A DNA stretch of 64,000 bases from Antennarius striatus (Eukaryota > Chordata > Actinopteri > Lophiiformes > Antennariidae): the NCBI RefSeq assembly GCF_040054535.1, contig NC_090777.1, positions 15,135,001 through 15,199,000 of the forward strand, read 5' to 3'. The notes beneath the pieces are model-generated. The model did not search any database, was not told the origin of the DNA, and was given only the letters and a program-made list of their open reading frames with translations. Positions within the stretch are counted from its first letter, which is position 1. Every line of letters starts with the position of its first letter. The position numbers and the translations under genes were made by a program. This document shows positions 37,573 through 49,274 of this stretch, piece by piece.

Positions 37573-40500
37573 TCATGTTTCATCTCTGTCTCCGAATCCA
37601 TGATCACCTGTGACTCGTACTAGCTGGAGGCCCTGGCCGCAGACCAGCACCCATCCCATCTGCCTCATCCTCTTCTTCATCCCCCGGGAGCAGCTCTCAC
37701 TGTTTTCCTCCGTCTCTGTTTCCCACGCTTGATGACTGGACTCAGCAGCTGGGTCATCTGCTCTCTCCCCACTGGTCATAGAAGCCGGGTCACCCGTCTC
37801 GCTTAAGGTGTTCCGAGGCTCCCCGCCCCCAGTCTCCACACCTGCTCCCTCCTCACTGGTTCTCCCACCTGTGTTACTCTCTAAGGTCCCACACAGTGTT
37901 TTCAATCCCATTTGACTTTCCTTCCCCTTCCATGTGGAAATCTCCTGCTCACACTCAATCCTTCCTCTCCTCTTCTTATCTCCTTCCTCCCCCATGATCA
38001 TTTTCCCCTCCCACACTGCAAGTCCAGAGGCGTCTGCAACGTGGGAGCACAGCACCCCGCTGTGGACGATACTGGTACTGCTGACCTTCCACAGGCAAAC
38101 TCTCTGATCAGAGGAGGTGGAGACCAGGAGGCCTGGGCTCAAAAGCTTCAGGGCGGTCACAGGGGCAGCATGAGCCTCAGGGAGGTGGGACTGGACGTCG
38201 AGATGAAGACGAAGACGGGTTTGCAACTGAGTTTTCATGGGAACTGGGGGTTGAGGAATTTGAGATAACTCTCTGCTGCCCCCAGCATTTCCATCTTCTG
38301 GGTATTGCATCCTAATTGTGGATACTGTCAGCTGCCCATCATCCCCTCCACTAGCGACAGTTACCAAGCAACTGCTTTTGAGTTGTCCCAGTTTCTCTAC
38401 CCAGACAGCCAATGAGTTGACACCGCTCTGGTGGACAGCAATGTTCAAGCAGGGGCTTTGTGGGGTTGGAGCTTTGCTTGAAGTACCAGATGATGAGAGA
38501 AAAGCTTCAGTCAAGTCCCACAAGGCGATTTTGCCATCTGTTGCAGCACTGAGCAGCAACGTATACCTGAGACAATGTGATAGACATGTGAGACTTTCAT
38601 CATATTTTACCAAATTAAAATTAAGAAAAAGGACGAGAGAGATTTAGTTAAGTAAAAGTTTCATTACTTCTTCCCCTTTCCATCCTCTAGGGTGCAGGCA
38701 GCAAGACTGAGCACACATCGCTGGTGATAAAACGTCTCCCACAAAAAATCTATTTGTCGTCTAACTTCATTGACTGAGAAAAATCTGGAAAACACAGAAT
38801 GGCAGCTGAGAACACAGACAACAAGCAGAAACCTGGGAAACCATTAGTAGACAAAAAGCATGCTGTAAAATCAGTATACAGAGAAAATTCTAACACTTTC
38901 TCCTTTTCCTTAAATATTTTTTTAAAGTTTTTTTGCACCAACCTGAGAGCTCCGTCACTGCAGGCCAGAGCCAGAATGACACAGTCTGTGTTTCTATCCA
39001 CCACCACTGCATCCATGTATCTGAAAACACAGGAAAATCTTGTTGGGAGGATTAAGAAAAATGGACAGAAGTGGATGAAAAATTGGAAAGAACGGAAAAA
39101 AAATCATAAAATTAGTGTAAAATTAATTTTTAAAAAAACTCTACTTTTTGAGCGACAGCTGTTTGTAGTAAAAACATTAACTCACCTTGTTTCTGGGTCC
39201 ATTTTCACAGTCTTGTGTCGGTTCCGCCTCCTCTCCCACTGTTCGTCCAATCGGTGACCGGCCACCTGGATCACCTGACAGGAAGGAAGCAGCCTCTGCC
39301 TGTCCCAGCCGATCAACAGTCGGTAACACTGCATTTGAGCGCGTCCGCCAGCCGACACTAGCACGGCAGAAAACTCATCGTTGCTGCTTTCCTCTGGACG
39401 CGTCACCACGACAACCGTCCGGATGCTTGAGATGTGATCGGTAACGACTGAGAGGACTCTGATGCTGCCAGAGCTGGGATGGATGGCAAGAACGGTTAAG
39501 CTAGTGTCCTCTCCTCCAGTCACAACTATCTCCCAAGAACCTTCCTCTCTCTCCACATCCTCTTCTTCTGCCCGTCCCTCAGTTTCACTTCCAGAAGTGG
39601 TTTGACTCTCATTCCTGACTCCCCGTATCCTCCCCAGTCTGCACAAACACCCGATCCCTCGCCCATGGATGCCCTCCCTCAGGCCCCACCCCCCAGTCCT
39701 TACTGGCCTTCCGGCCCAGCTCGGCATCTCTCCAGGGTGATGAGAGGTCAAAACATCCCCCTGCTTGATGAAGACCAGAGCTCCATATCCAGGCCAAAAC
39801 CCTTTGCGGGGCAGCCAGAGACTCCAGGAGCGATGTCCCCCACCACATGCCACTGCCAGCAGCCTCTCCTGCCTCACCGGGTCCCAAACCACAAAATGAA
39901 CGGCATGAAAACCGACAATGACAAATCTGGCTTCTCCTTCTCTTTTTTTTCCTTCTCCTCCAAAGGTTTGCTTCTCATCTACCTTCTCTGTAACCTCCAG
40001 CTTTTCTAACAACCTGCTTTTGTTTGTTTTGTAGTCGCCATTTGTATCCTCCCCTGGGCCTCCCCTCCCATTATCTGGAGTATGTGGTTCTAGTATCAGA
40101 ACCCTCTCCAGCCATTCCATACCCTTGCAGGCCCGCTGGACTCTGAGAACCTCCAAGTGAAGCCCACATTTGGTTCCTATACTGTTTTCTTCTACTTTCT
40201 CTGGTGATGTCCGACACACTTTGAAGATCCTCACACAGCCGTCCCTCCCGCAGCTGTACAGCAGACCTTGGTGTTCACACACTGAAGTTACACCCTGTTT
40301 ACCATGCACTCCAAACAAGCAGCTCAGTGGGCGCAGCATCAAGTCCCTCACTTCTTCATGACTTCTCTCCTCCATGATTCTGCTTCCACGTTTGTCACAC
40401 TGAACATCTCCGTCATTGTTTTTTTTCTTTCCTATTGGTACGTCTTTACCCGTTCTCTGAACACTCGGGTTATTTTCAGTCAGTTTTCCATCTTCCTGGA

Positions 40501-42808
40501 ATAAGAGCAGGGACCCTCTCCTGTCTCCACACACCCACAGCAATCCAAGGGAAGTGGAGTAGAGGCACACTGCAGCGGTCAGCCAGCATTTGGCACATGG
40601 ACGAAGGAGGAAAGGAGGAAGAGGATTTGCATTGAGAGACAAAGAAGAGTTTTGCTTTAGGTTCACTTTTACAAACCAGCGATAAACAACTCCTTCAGCA
40701 CCTGATGCAAGCAAATATAAGACATTGTTTGCCTCTTGAAAGATGAGACTGTGGATTTTTCCTGATCCACCTGAGAGAAGAATCCCACACTGAGGATGAG
40801 AGATGGCAAAGACATATATAGACCCATTAAGATTTCCCACAGCACACATATTTATTTTTGTGGAGTCTGAGTCTTTTACACTGACAGTTATTGTTTCCAT
40901 TACACAATAAGACTGAAACTCAGGAGTTCTGGTCCAGACCACTTCCCACTGACCACCGCTGTATTGGTAAACCTCTCCTTGGTCAGTGCAAACTACAAAC
41001 TTGCTCTGACTCCAACTTCCCTGGCCGTCCCTTGCTATACAAACCACTTTAGGCAAACCTGGGCCAGGAAATTTGAGGTCAATTAGCTTCTCTGTCACGG
41101 TTTCCTCTTTTGTCTCCTTGCTGTCCTCACTTCCTTCCATCCTCCACAACCTCACTCCTCCGTCCGCCCCACCAGTAGTCACCCATCTATCTCCAACCTC
41201 TGTTCCCTCACTTACTGCAAGCCCACGAACCCCCCCTGCTCGGTGTCCCTTCAACATAGCAACCACTTTACCACTACCAACCACGTCCCACACTAAACAG
41301 ACCCCATCCTCCCCAGCACTGAAAGCTCTCCTTGATGAGAGACACACAGAGAACACCCTTGCCTGATGTCCATATAGGGCCATCAAACAAGTCGAGTTAA
41401 GGTTCCCACAATTGCCTCTAGGGCCCCCTAAATCACCAACATCCCACAGTCTCACACTGCGGTCATCAGAGGCTGAAGCCAGCCATCCTTTCTCACGGAG
41501 ATATGAGATGCTGAAGATGACCCCAGTGTGGCCAAGCAACCGTCTCTCAACCGGAGCTTTGTCCTCACAACTATTACTTTTGTCAGTTCCTCCAGGCTTC
41601 CAGAGAACCATCTGGTTGAACACAGTACCCCCTACTAAGACAGTATCTGCCCAGGATTTATGCACCAGAAGAAGAGCAGAGTACAGCAGACAGCCCTCCA
41701 GACATGAGCGCTGAACCACAACGTTTCCTGTTACAGCATCCAAAAGGAGAACTTTATTGTGGGCTACAGCCACACAAAGAAATGAGTGTTCGTCTCCTAC
41801 GAGCCAGCGGACATCCAGGGTCCAATCCTGTAGCTCGATGAGGGCATCCAGAATCTCCAAGTGCTGATGTACCCCATCCTGCTGATTGACATGGAACCTC
41901 ACCAGCCGTAAAGCCTTGCCTCCAAACACAGCAAGGTCAAAGTAGTAGGGCTCTGACGTGGAGCTCAGTTCTGTGGAGGAGAGGTGGGAAAAAAAACCCC
42001 TTTTGTTAAAAAAACAAAACAAAGAAATGCAAACAAATATTCTTCATAACTCTGGACAACTATTCAACTAGCCATTACAAATATATTAAACATATTCAAA
42101 ATTACATTTTCATTAAGTTTGTGATAAAGGAAAAAATACAACTAATATTTTCTGTCTGATGGCCCAAGACTTGTTTTGAATTGTTACATCCCCATACTTT
42201 TGTACTCTCAGGAACTGGATAAGATAGAAGGACGAAGGAGAAGGCCAATGTGAGTAAGACCATAGATCAAAGCTAGTGCTTTGATCAATGACAGTAGGTC
42301 AGAGCACTAACTTTGGTCTTTGACCTATGCAAGCAGGTCAGGGTAAAATTTTGAATTCAGGGGTGTCGCGGGATGTTGTAGTCTGAGACTGCCATGGTTC
42401 TACTTTAATCATTGTAACTTAAAGTTCCCCCACATACACAACGGAACAAATACTGTAAATCAATGAAAGCAGAGCAGTGCATGCCAACCATCTCTCCTTT
42501 GCCTATTAGGACCTGTGGCGTGACTCTGTGCTTGGTCAACCACCAGAGATCTGGGTCTTATCCCGTGGATCCTGTAGTGCTGGAGCACTGACTGGGAGGC
42601 ACAGGCTGTAGGATGCGGCAGGAGACGATACGCCGTCAGGACTGGACCCTCACCTGGCAGGACAGCAGAGCCTTTCATTATGTGTGTTGTGTGAGCTGAA
42701 ACAGTGTCCACTGTACTTTTAAATGGGCTGATGCCGACCTGTCAGTAGAAATTCGTCTCGAAGGAACTCTAGAGCTGTGACTGGAGCTACCAGAGCTGCT
42801 GTTTCCAT
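37573..42808 (-). CDS. wdr6: WD repeat-containing protein 6
   Basis: Cytoplasmic beta-propeller protein. The human orthologue, like yeast Trm734, partners the methyltransferase FTSJ1 for 2'-O-methylation of the tRNA anticodon loop at position 34. Exons are 42739-42808 (ATG at 42808, METAALVAPVTALEFL), 42513-42653, 39186-41970, 38943-39020, 38668-38784 and 37573-38566 (TGA at 37573). All junctions are GT-AG and phases agree. They encode about 1394 residues, against 1121 in human. WD units are plain: GHTGVIFSISY...ASASDDRSVRLWDV, GHQARVFSVCLSS...GEDGVCLVWDV, VTTGGADGGVRLWRM, and near the C-terminus LLVSTSSDQRVCLWKV. Exons 5-6 match the conserved stretch LLLSAATDGKIALWDL. The extra length sits in charged linkers, notably about 100 residues just before the last blade. 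One 2785-bp exon holds two thirds of the protein. Confidence 0.93.
42513..42808 (-). CDS. wdr6: wdr6 exons 1-2 (start of protein)
   Basis: Exon 1 encodes 23 residues plus one base. Its donor (CTGACAG then GTCGGC) joins exon 2 as ...FLLT-G-EGPVLTAYRL, mirroring the human N-terminus ...DRLLAGEGPDVLVYSL. Exon 2 ends at GCCACAG (42513), and its last base G pairs with AA at the start of exon 3 to give ...SHAT-E-LSSTSEPYYFDLAVFGG. An ORF opening upstream of exon 2 inside intron 1 (MDTVSAHTT..., 42711) is not the true start. Confidence 0.85.
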
Positions 42809-42954
42809 CTCTTAGAAAGTGTCACACATTTCATCGAAGACGCATAATCAGTCGTGCCTAAAAATTTCACAAGATACGTCAGTCATAGACAACGGTACAA
42901 AAATACCGTGGAGTCTGTCTTTATGTATGTGGTCCGAAACACTACCAAACAGAG

Positions 42955-43015
42955 TTAACCGATTTTCCCTTGGGATTATTAAAGTATCTATCTACGTATC
43001 TATCTATCTAACCTA
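42955..43015 (+). mobile_element. Extreme 3' end of the (TATC)-tailed LINE
   Basis: GATTTTCCCTTGGGATTATT then AAAGTATCTATCTACGTATC matches the 3' terminus of the LINE at 24841-26356, in plus orientation and almost completely 5' truncated. It lies about 150 bp upstream of the wdr6 start codon. Confidence 0.75.
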
Positions 43016-43672
43016 AGAGTGTCACTTCGCAATCGCAAAAGCAGTATTACGTTGTTTGCGAGGAAATCAAGAACAATAACTTCGTAAATTCAACATTATA
43101 ATTTAATGTTGTACTTACGTTACCATCAAACGCCGCACGATTATGTATTAATCTGCATTACAACATTTTATCTACGTCCATCCATCCATCCATCCAACGT
43201 GAAGTGTCCATGTGTTTTTGTTGTGTCTTCCGTACTCTTTACCAATCAGATTGCACTTTTATTGTCCCAAACTTCTATTGGTTACGAAACTGCTAGCTGT
43301 ATTTGAATTGGAGAAAACACTACACGTGATCAAGTGTCAATGAGTTGTGCTGCTTTCAGTGTTTTCTGGATGTTTGGGCTCCCTCATTATAGTGATTGAT
43401 TTAAATTTACCGGTAGGTCAATTTGACCAACATTTGATCGATATTATTTCTGACATTAATGGTAGATAAAATTGTTCTGTGTCTAATTAATCATAGGTCT
43501 ACGATATACCTTCATATTTCAATGTTGTTTTTCGAACTGAGTGTTTAAAAATGTAAAAATGAACCCACTATGTTGAACACAACAACTTGTGTCAGAGTAG
43601 ACTTGAACGCATCACGAAGCACTGGGAGGCGGTGCCTGGCAGCTAGCGGTCTAGCTGACTCCACAGCTAGCC

Positions 43673-43948
43673 ATGCCTGGAAAATGTAAATTCCAGGATG
43701 CGTGGCTCTCCAAAGCAATTTACAAGGACTGGCTGGTGAAGGATGTCCATGACATTCACTTTGCCCGATGCAGGGCTTGTTGCAAATCAATTAAACTTCA
43801 GACTATGGGCGAGGCTGCACTCACCAGCCACTCAGGAGGCGCTGGCCACAAAGCAGCTGTCCGCAAGCTACTGGAAGGTATCTTAGCTTCAGCCATGAAA
43901 CAAGACAGAAACATGTTGAAGCTGCTCCCAAACGTTCAGCGCATGTGA
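43673..43948 (+). CDS. Short BED-like zinc-finger ORF
   Basis: A 91-codon ORF, ATG at 43673 and TGA at 43946. It contains CRAC, then 16 residues, then H-SGGAG-H: a C-x2-C-x16-H-x5-H finger of the BED/hAT type, followed by KAAVRKLLEGILASAMKQ. No transposase catalytic domain follows in this frame, and I see no terminal inverted repeats near it. It could be the first exon of a longer hAT-derived gene, a host gene encoding only the finger, or a transposon relic. It starts about 870 bp from the wdr6 start codon on the opposite strand, so a shared promoter region is possible. Confidence 0.45.
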   Translation: MPGKCKFQDAWLSKAIYKDWLVKDVHDIHFARCRACCKSIKLQTMGEAALTSHSGGAGHKAAVRKLLEGILASAMKQDRNMLKLLPNVQRM

Positions 43949-45159
43949 AACTAGCCGCTTCTCCGTCTGCATGACTGTGCTGCTTTCTTGTAAATAGCGC
44001 TGTCGTCTGTGGTGGACTCTGCTCGTTTGGCTTCTTTCCTGAGGTGTGTGTGAGCGATGAAACATCTGTCACGTATCCTCCATGTGTGCATGTTTTAGAT
44101 CTCCACACGACACGCAGGCGAGTGTTCATCACCCCAACAGAGTTTTCTTGGAATTATATTTTATCATACTTTTTGAAAGTCTGGAAAAAAAGTAACGCAT
44201 TAATCCAGAATGAACATATTCATTCAAGACATTTTGATTGTATAGATTTCGGTTTTAAGGCTCAGTCGTCTGATGACTTTTTATCAGACTCGTTTAATGC
44301 TGAACAATAAAACGCATTATTAAGATGGATTACGTCCTTTTTTCATGGCTCTTTTTTTAATCACTAACTGGGAAATTAAATCCTCACTTTCCTTTAACAA
44401 TGTCTGATCAGACTGATGGGTCTGTTTTTATGTTTCCTGCTTTTCAGATATCTTCCTCAGAGATTTCTGTTGGTACAGGTTGTCTCCAAGATAAGAACAT
44501 TGGACTTACAAACATTCGTAGATATGAACAACCACACACCGGCAATATCCCACTACTGTACACCTAGCAGCGTAACATGAACTCCCCATAGATTAAGATT
44601 TCACATCATGTCAAAATAACTCCGCAAATATACAACTAAATGAACAGTTTGTGAACAGTAAAAAGTTTGAAAGACAACTTAGTTTAAACACATCCTCCAA
44701 TTTCATTGCTTGTTTATCATAGATTGTGTTAATATCCACTTGAATTTTCTTGCATGCTGAGGTGTTGATGTGTGTTGAGCAGGATTGAAGCTCTGGTTTC
44801 TGTCAGTAATCCATTGTTTGACTGTTATGTAGCACCTGATTCCACCAGAAGGGGGTGACCTCTGTTCACTTTCCTATAATATTCACCTGCTGCCCCTCCC
44901 TGACTGACACCTTGTCCTGTTTTTGATTAGCAGGTAACTTGATGCTGTTGAATTCCACTGAACCGATGAATGGCAGCGTGAATCAGGTGCATCTTTCAAA
45001 CAGATTGTTTTGCCCTTTATTATAATTAGAGGCACAGTTAACAGGATGTGTACCAAAGATCCACATTAGCTGTAATCCAAGTACTAACAGGTAAAAATGA
45101 CAAATGCCCCACTGTAATAATGATAATAATGTAAACCTCACTCTTTTATCCAAGACACA
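43949..45159. other. Intergenic stretch
   Basis: About 1.2 kb between the zinc-finger ORF and the first coiled-coil exon. I see no repeat family I can name and no clear exon. Confidence 0.55.
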
Positions 45160-46430
45160 GGACAGTAAGAAGGAAGAGGTGCCCTCCTGCCTCCAGCGAG
45201 AAGTTCTGGATAGAATACAAGGCAGTGACTGGTCAGATCTGCACCACAGCCCCACCACAAACTCCAGCTCCCACAATGCAGAGCTCCAGGATGTGACATA
45301 TCCTGCTGCCTTCTTCACGGCACCAGGTACCCTCAGATAATCCTGCACAAGCCGGAATATGTTTACTTTCTAGAGACACTCACTGAGGTTTCTGTGGGCA
45401 AACCCCAGTCAGTCAGTCTGGACCACAGAATGCTTTAATGTGAACTACATTACACTAGTGTTGAGACAATGCTTGTAATTCATAAACTGTTGTGGAGACA
45501 GCACTGATTTAAGGCTAAAGGATTAATAATAAAAAATGTAGATGATGATGATGACGAGGAGGAAGAGTGTGAAGAGGCTGATTCAGCCTCACTGTCAAAT
45601 TCAAATTGTTTTAGCAAACATAATAATAATAGATTAGATTTATACAGCACTTTTCTAGACACTCAAAGACGCTTTACAGTGGATTCATTATTCCTTCACT
45701 CCTCATTCATACTTGGTGATGGTAACCTACATGTGTAGTACAGCCTCTCTGACCACCAAGCATGCACATTCACACACCAGTGAGTCTCTCACTGGAGTTA
45801 AAGGAGGATAAAGTGTCTTGCCCTAGGACTCATCGACAAATGACTAGGGGAGCAGGAATCGAACCGCCAATTCTATGATCATTGGACGACCCACTCTACC
45901 AACTGAGCGACTGCCGTCCAGTTACATTTTATGTACTAATAAAATCCAATTGAGTCAATTTTAAAGTCTATTCTTCATCCTAACATAGGGAGACGAGTCA
46001 CAACCAGGGCTTGAATGATGCTCAGCCTCAAGGCCGACACCTCATTCTACTAACCAAACTAGACTCTGACCTCACAGGTGCCTCCAGGTTAAACAGCCAG
46101 CATCTCCACCCATTGGGTGCTGACACAGAGGAAGCCTGTCACCGCTTGGCTCTGCACGACTCCATCGACCTGTCGAGGATGGAGCACCAGCAGAGGACGG
46201 AGGCTCTGGAGCAGCAGATGAAGATCCTGGAGTGGGAGAACAGGATGAAGGTGCTGGCGTGGGAGCAGGAGCTGGTGAAGGAGCGGAGGAGAGCGATCCG
46301 CCAGAAGGAGAAGGCCTTCAGGATGAAGAAGGCTTACTACAAAGCCAAGCTAAAGAGGATGGGTGAGGACCTACCACCATCCTCCTCCAGTGGGGAGGAA
46401 GAGGAAAAAACATCCAATCTGATGGAATGA
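45160..46430 (+). CDS. Coiled-coil protein, two exons of an unrecognised gene
   Basis: Exon 45160-45327 follows an acceptor (CAAGACACAG) and encodes DSKKEEVPSCLQREVLDRIQ, then GSDWSDLHHSP, ending ...FFTAP in phase 1 at CAG-GTACCC. A second segment, from 46000 (acceptor AACATAG) to the TGA at 46428, encodes a strongly charged coiled coil (EALEQQMKILEWENRMKVLA, ERRRAIRQKEKAFRMKKAYY, KAKLKRMGEDLPP) ending in an acidic Ser/Glu run. The two do not join directly in frame: phase 1 meets an exon needing phase 2. An exon between them is missing from my reading, or one boundary is wrong. The intron holds a tRNA-derived SINE (45620-45920). Such C-terminal coils occur in Myb/SANT-like Harbinger-derived proteins, but I see no Myb domain here. 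Confidence 0.45.
45620..45922 (-). mobile_element. tRNA-derived SINE of a second family
   Basis: On minus, a tRNA-like head (GACGGCAGTCGCTCAGTTGG, GGCGGTTCGATTCCTGC) leads into AGTCCTAGGGCAAGACACTT, TACCATCACCAAGTATGAAT and the end AAGCGTCTTTGAGTGTCTAG...TATAAATCTAATC with a TAT/TAA tail. It lies in the intron of the coiled-coil gene. Confidence 0.75.
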
Positions 46431-47235
46431 AATGTTTATGTCTTTGTATTTTTATGAGTGCTTGTTTAATTAAATGTAAATGTAATGTAATTGTAATGTA
46501 ATGGACTTTTATACATTTATTTGTACGTTAATCACTTTTTTTCACAGAGGGGGTTTTACCCGTCTTGCTGGATGGTTGAGGCCTCCTTGAATCAGCATGA
46601 CAGCATGACAATAATATCACACTCATTTAGAAGTGCTGATACTTCACAGCATGAGTATGATTACTCCAAAATACAAAAGTGGTATTTTAAATTATTCCAC
46701 ATGAACACAAATACCATTGACTCTGCAAAACAACAAGTTCCTCTTCAAGAAAAAAATTGTCAAATATATTTGACATAAATAAGCTAGTATTTATACGTTT
46801 CCTTTAAAATCTCAAGTGAATGATGTTCTGCTAAAAGATGTGAAATTCATGAAATACTGTGACAAATCTCTGTTTTACTGTTTCTCATCATCAGCATCAG
46901 AAATAATACTGTTGTACAACTCGGTCTGTGATTTCTGCCAAAGTCAACGGGAAAAGCTTATTGCACTTTATAACATGGGTGTTTATGCTTATGACATTTT
47001 CTTTGCTTTGTAAATAGATTTAAATTTGATTAAAAAAACATTACTACATAAAACAAATGCAGACAGACCACAGAGACCTTGTTAATGATGGAATTGAAGC
47101 TCAACACTGGCTGTACATTTTGTTTAAAATATTTGACACTTTTCTGAAACCTCAAAGGATTAAATGTAGGAGGAATGATTCCTACCATATTGAGACCTTA
47201 TTCATCCTTTAACAAAACAAATTAATAGTACGTTT
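46431..47235. other. Stretch 3' of the coiled-coil gene
   Basis: AT-rich sequence, probably including the gene's 3'UTR. It holds two short ORFs (46521-46778, 46816-47013) with no recognisable features. Confidence 0.5.
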
Positions 47236-47239
47236 GGCC

Positions 47240-47490
47240 TGCCTGTTCCTGTCAGATGCCTCCGGAGTCCCACCATTCAACAAGACTATAAAACTCTTTC
47301 ATTAGCTTGATGGCAGCTCTTACTTTTGGCGTCCACCACTGTTTTTGGGGGCTACCACGGCGACAAGAACCAGAGACCTTGAGACCACAGCTTTGGGGAG
47401 CCCTTTTGACAATGCAGGTGGAGAACATGGTCCACTCTGATTCAACATCCTCAACCTCCCAGAGTCTGTCATTTAAAAAAAAACAACTTT
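47240..47490 (-). mobile_element. LINE linker fragment (same family as 3515-5385)
   Basis: On minus it reads SEWTMFSTCIVKRAPQSCGL, KVSGSCRRGSPQKQWWTPKV, RAAIKLMKEFYSLVEWWDSG, the region between endonuclease and reverse transcriptase in the family seen at 3515. It is just upstream in the element from where the 3515 copy starts. There are no clear ends. Confidence 0.65.
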
Positions 47491-47581
47491 CTTTGTATTT
47501 CTTTTTCATTCAACCAGTCAACGCAGATGGCTGACCACCAGAGTCTGGGTCCTGCTCGGAGTTTCTTCCTCAATGAGGGAA

Positions 47582-48862
47582 GGCTTCCTCATGCAGTACC
47601 ACAGTTCCTCTCTGGGCACCCTGTCATAAGCTTTCTCCAGATCTACAAAAACACAATGCAGCTCCCTCTAGCCTTCTCTGTACTTCTCTATCAACATCCT
47701 CAAAGCAAATACTGCGTCTGTAGTACTCTGTTTTGGCATGAAACCATACTGCTGCTCACAAATGCTCACTTCTGCCCTTAGTCTAGCTTCCACTACTCTC
47801 TCCCATAACTTCATTGTATGGCTCATCAGCTTTATTCCTCTGTAGTTGCCACAACTCTGCACATCTCCCTTGTTCTTAAAAATGGGCACCAGCACACTTC
47901 TCCTCCATTCCTCAGGCATCTTCTCACTATCTAAGATCCTGTTGAACAACCCAGTCAGAAACTCTACTGCCACCTCTCCTAGACACTTCCAAACCTCTAC
48001 AGGTATATCATCAGGACCGACTGCCTTTCCACTCTTCATCCTCTTCAATGCCCTCCTCACTTCATCCTGGCTTCATCCTGGCAGTCACCTCTTCTAGTCT
48101 TTGTTCTCTCTCATTTTCCTCGTTCATCAACTCTTCAAAGTACTTGTAAAGTCTTTCAGTAAAAACTCGTTACATTTACGTGCCACTGAGGGGCGAACGG
48201 GGAGAACTTCGGACACTTGTTCTGGCAACAAGAAACCAATGTCCAGTGCGGCAAATGTCTTTGAGTGCTTGACCCATTTATTTTCTCGTGTGCTCACCTT
48301 TACACAGGGAAAATCGTCACATGCTCATAGTTCATCTCAACCAAGTTTTTATCTGGAGTCCCTCACAGGTAAGTATCCATTTAACAGTTTAGATCCCGAC
48401 ACAATCCAAAACTCTTTACACAAACCTTCCTGCTACCACACACAGTCAAAAAACTGTATTGTCCTGGTTCACACACCTGCCGTTCATCACCGGCACCTTC
48501 CCTAAATCACCTGTGTTCCTAGCGTAGTGCTCCACCTTGTGTACAAACAACAGGATTACACTTACATACCATGACCTCTGTATTAATTAACAAGAAACAG
48601 AACAAAAATATTACTGTGGCTCCAACAGTACTCTCTCCATCTTCCTATCACACTACTGGCACCTGTCAATAGACTTCCTTCCCTGTCCTTAATCACCCTA
48701 ACCTGCTGCACATCCCTCCCATCTCTGTGTCTCTGTCTTGCCAACCTGTATAGATCAGTCTCTCCCTCCTTACTGTCCAACCTAGCATACAAGTCATCAT
48801 AAGCCCCTTGTTTGGCCTTTGCTACCTCTACTTTGACTTTATACTGCATCTCCCTGTACTTC
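47582..48862 (-). mobile_element. RTE-like LINE fragment interrupted by a solo LTR
   Basis: On minus the RTE frame runs from KVKVEVAKAKQGAYDDLYAR and EGETDLYRLARQRHRDGRD, through the LTR insertion, to RALKRMKSGKAVGPDDIPVE, NYRGIKLMSHTMKLWERVVE, QYGFMPKQSTTDAVFALRML and a break near the RT motif at 47582. This copy keeps the intact FMPKQSTTDAV stretch, so it shows what the empty L2 target at 13229 looked like. Confidence 0.9.
48140..48632 (-). mobile_element. Solo LTR (Ty3/gypsy-like), 483 bp, 5-bp TSD
   Basis: 48145-48627 begins TGTAAAGTC and ends TCCAACA (TG...CA), with GTACT on both sides (48140-48144 and 48628-48632). Removing it restores the RTE sequence exactly. On the minus strand an AATAAA lies in GAGAAAATAAATGGGTCAAG, followed by the downstream third of the LTR, so minus is the likely sense. 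No internal retrotransposon sequence is present. A 5-bp TSD fits Ty3/gypsy; an endogenous retrovirus LTR is less likely. Confidence 0.88.
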
Positions 48863-48864
48863 TC

Positions 48865-49032
48865 TCTTCTGCATCCTCTTCTCTCACACCAACTACCTTC
48901 ATGTCCTCTTTCACTACATCCATAAACCTCCTCTTTGGTCTTCCTCTAGGCCTCCTGCCTGGCAGTTCAAAACTCAGCATCCTTCTACCAATATATTCAC
49001 TATCTAGACATCTATCTCTCCTCTGGACATGT
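48865..49032 (-). mobile_element. RTE-like LINE 3' coding fragment
   Basis: On minus it reads HVQRRDRCLDSEYIGRRMLS, FELPGRRPRGRPKRRFMDVV, KEDMKVVGVREEDAEE, the C-terminal block of the RTE family. It abuts the 5' part of the copy at 47582-48862, so about 2.5 kb of element is missing between them, or two insertions were fused. Confidence 0.8.
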
Positions 49033-49053
49033 TTCACTCACTCGTTCACACAC

Positions 49054-49062
49054 ACAAACACA

Positions 49063-49143
<81 letters not shown>
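49054..49143 (+). repeat. (CA)n microsatellite
   Basis: About 90 bp of nearly pure CA between two RTE fragments of opposite orientation. Confidence 0.97.
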
Positions 49144-49145
<2 letters not shown>

Positions 49146-49274
49146 AAAAATAAACAAAAAAGTCTCCTCATAACACTTGTACTACCCAACACCTCCCTCG
49201 TCTGTCATTTGGTGACCCTGCCCGGTTCCATATGCTCCCTGTTTCATATGCTCCCTGTTCCATATGTACCCGCT

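Noticed and set aside
40304-41714. Plus-strand ORFs inside wdr6
   Set aside because: They are shadows of the 2785-bp wdr6 exon, which has clear WD-repeat coding on the other strand.
42460-42711. ORF starting MDTVSAHTT upstream of wdr6 exon 2
   Set aside because: The first ~20 codons lie in intron 1. The wdr6 frame enters at the acceptor at 42653, and exon 1 (42739-42808) matches the family N-terminus.
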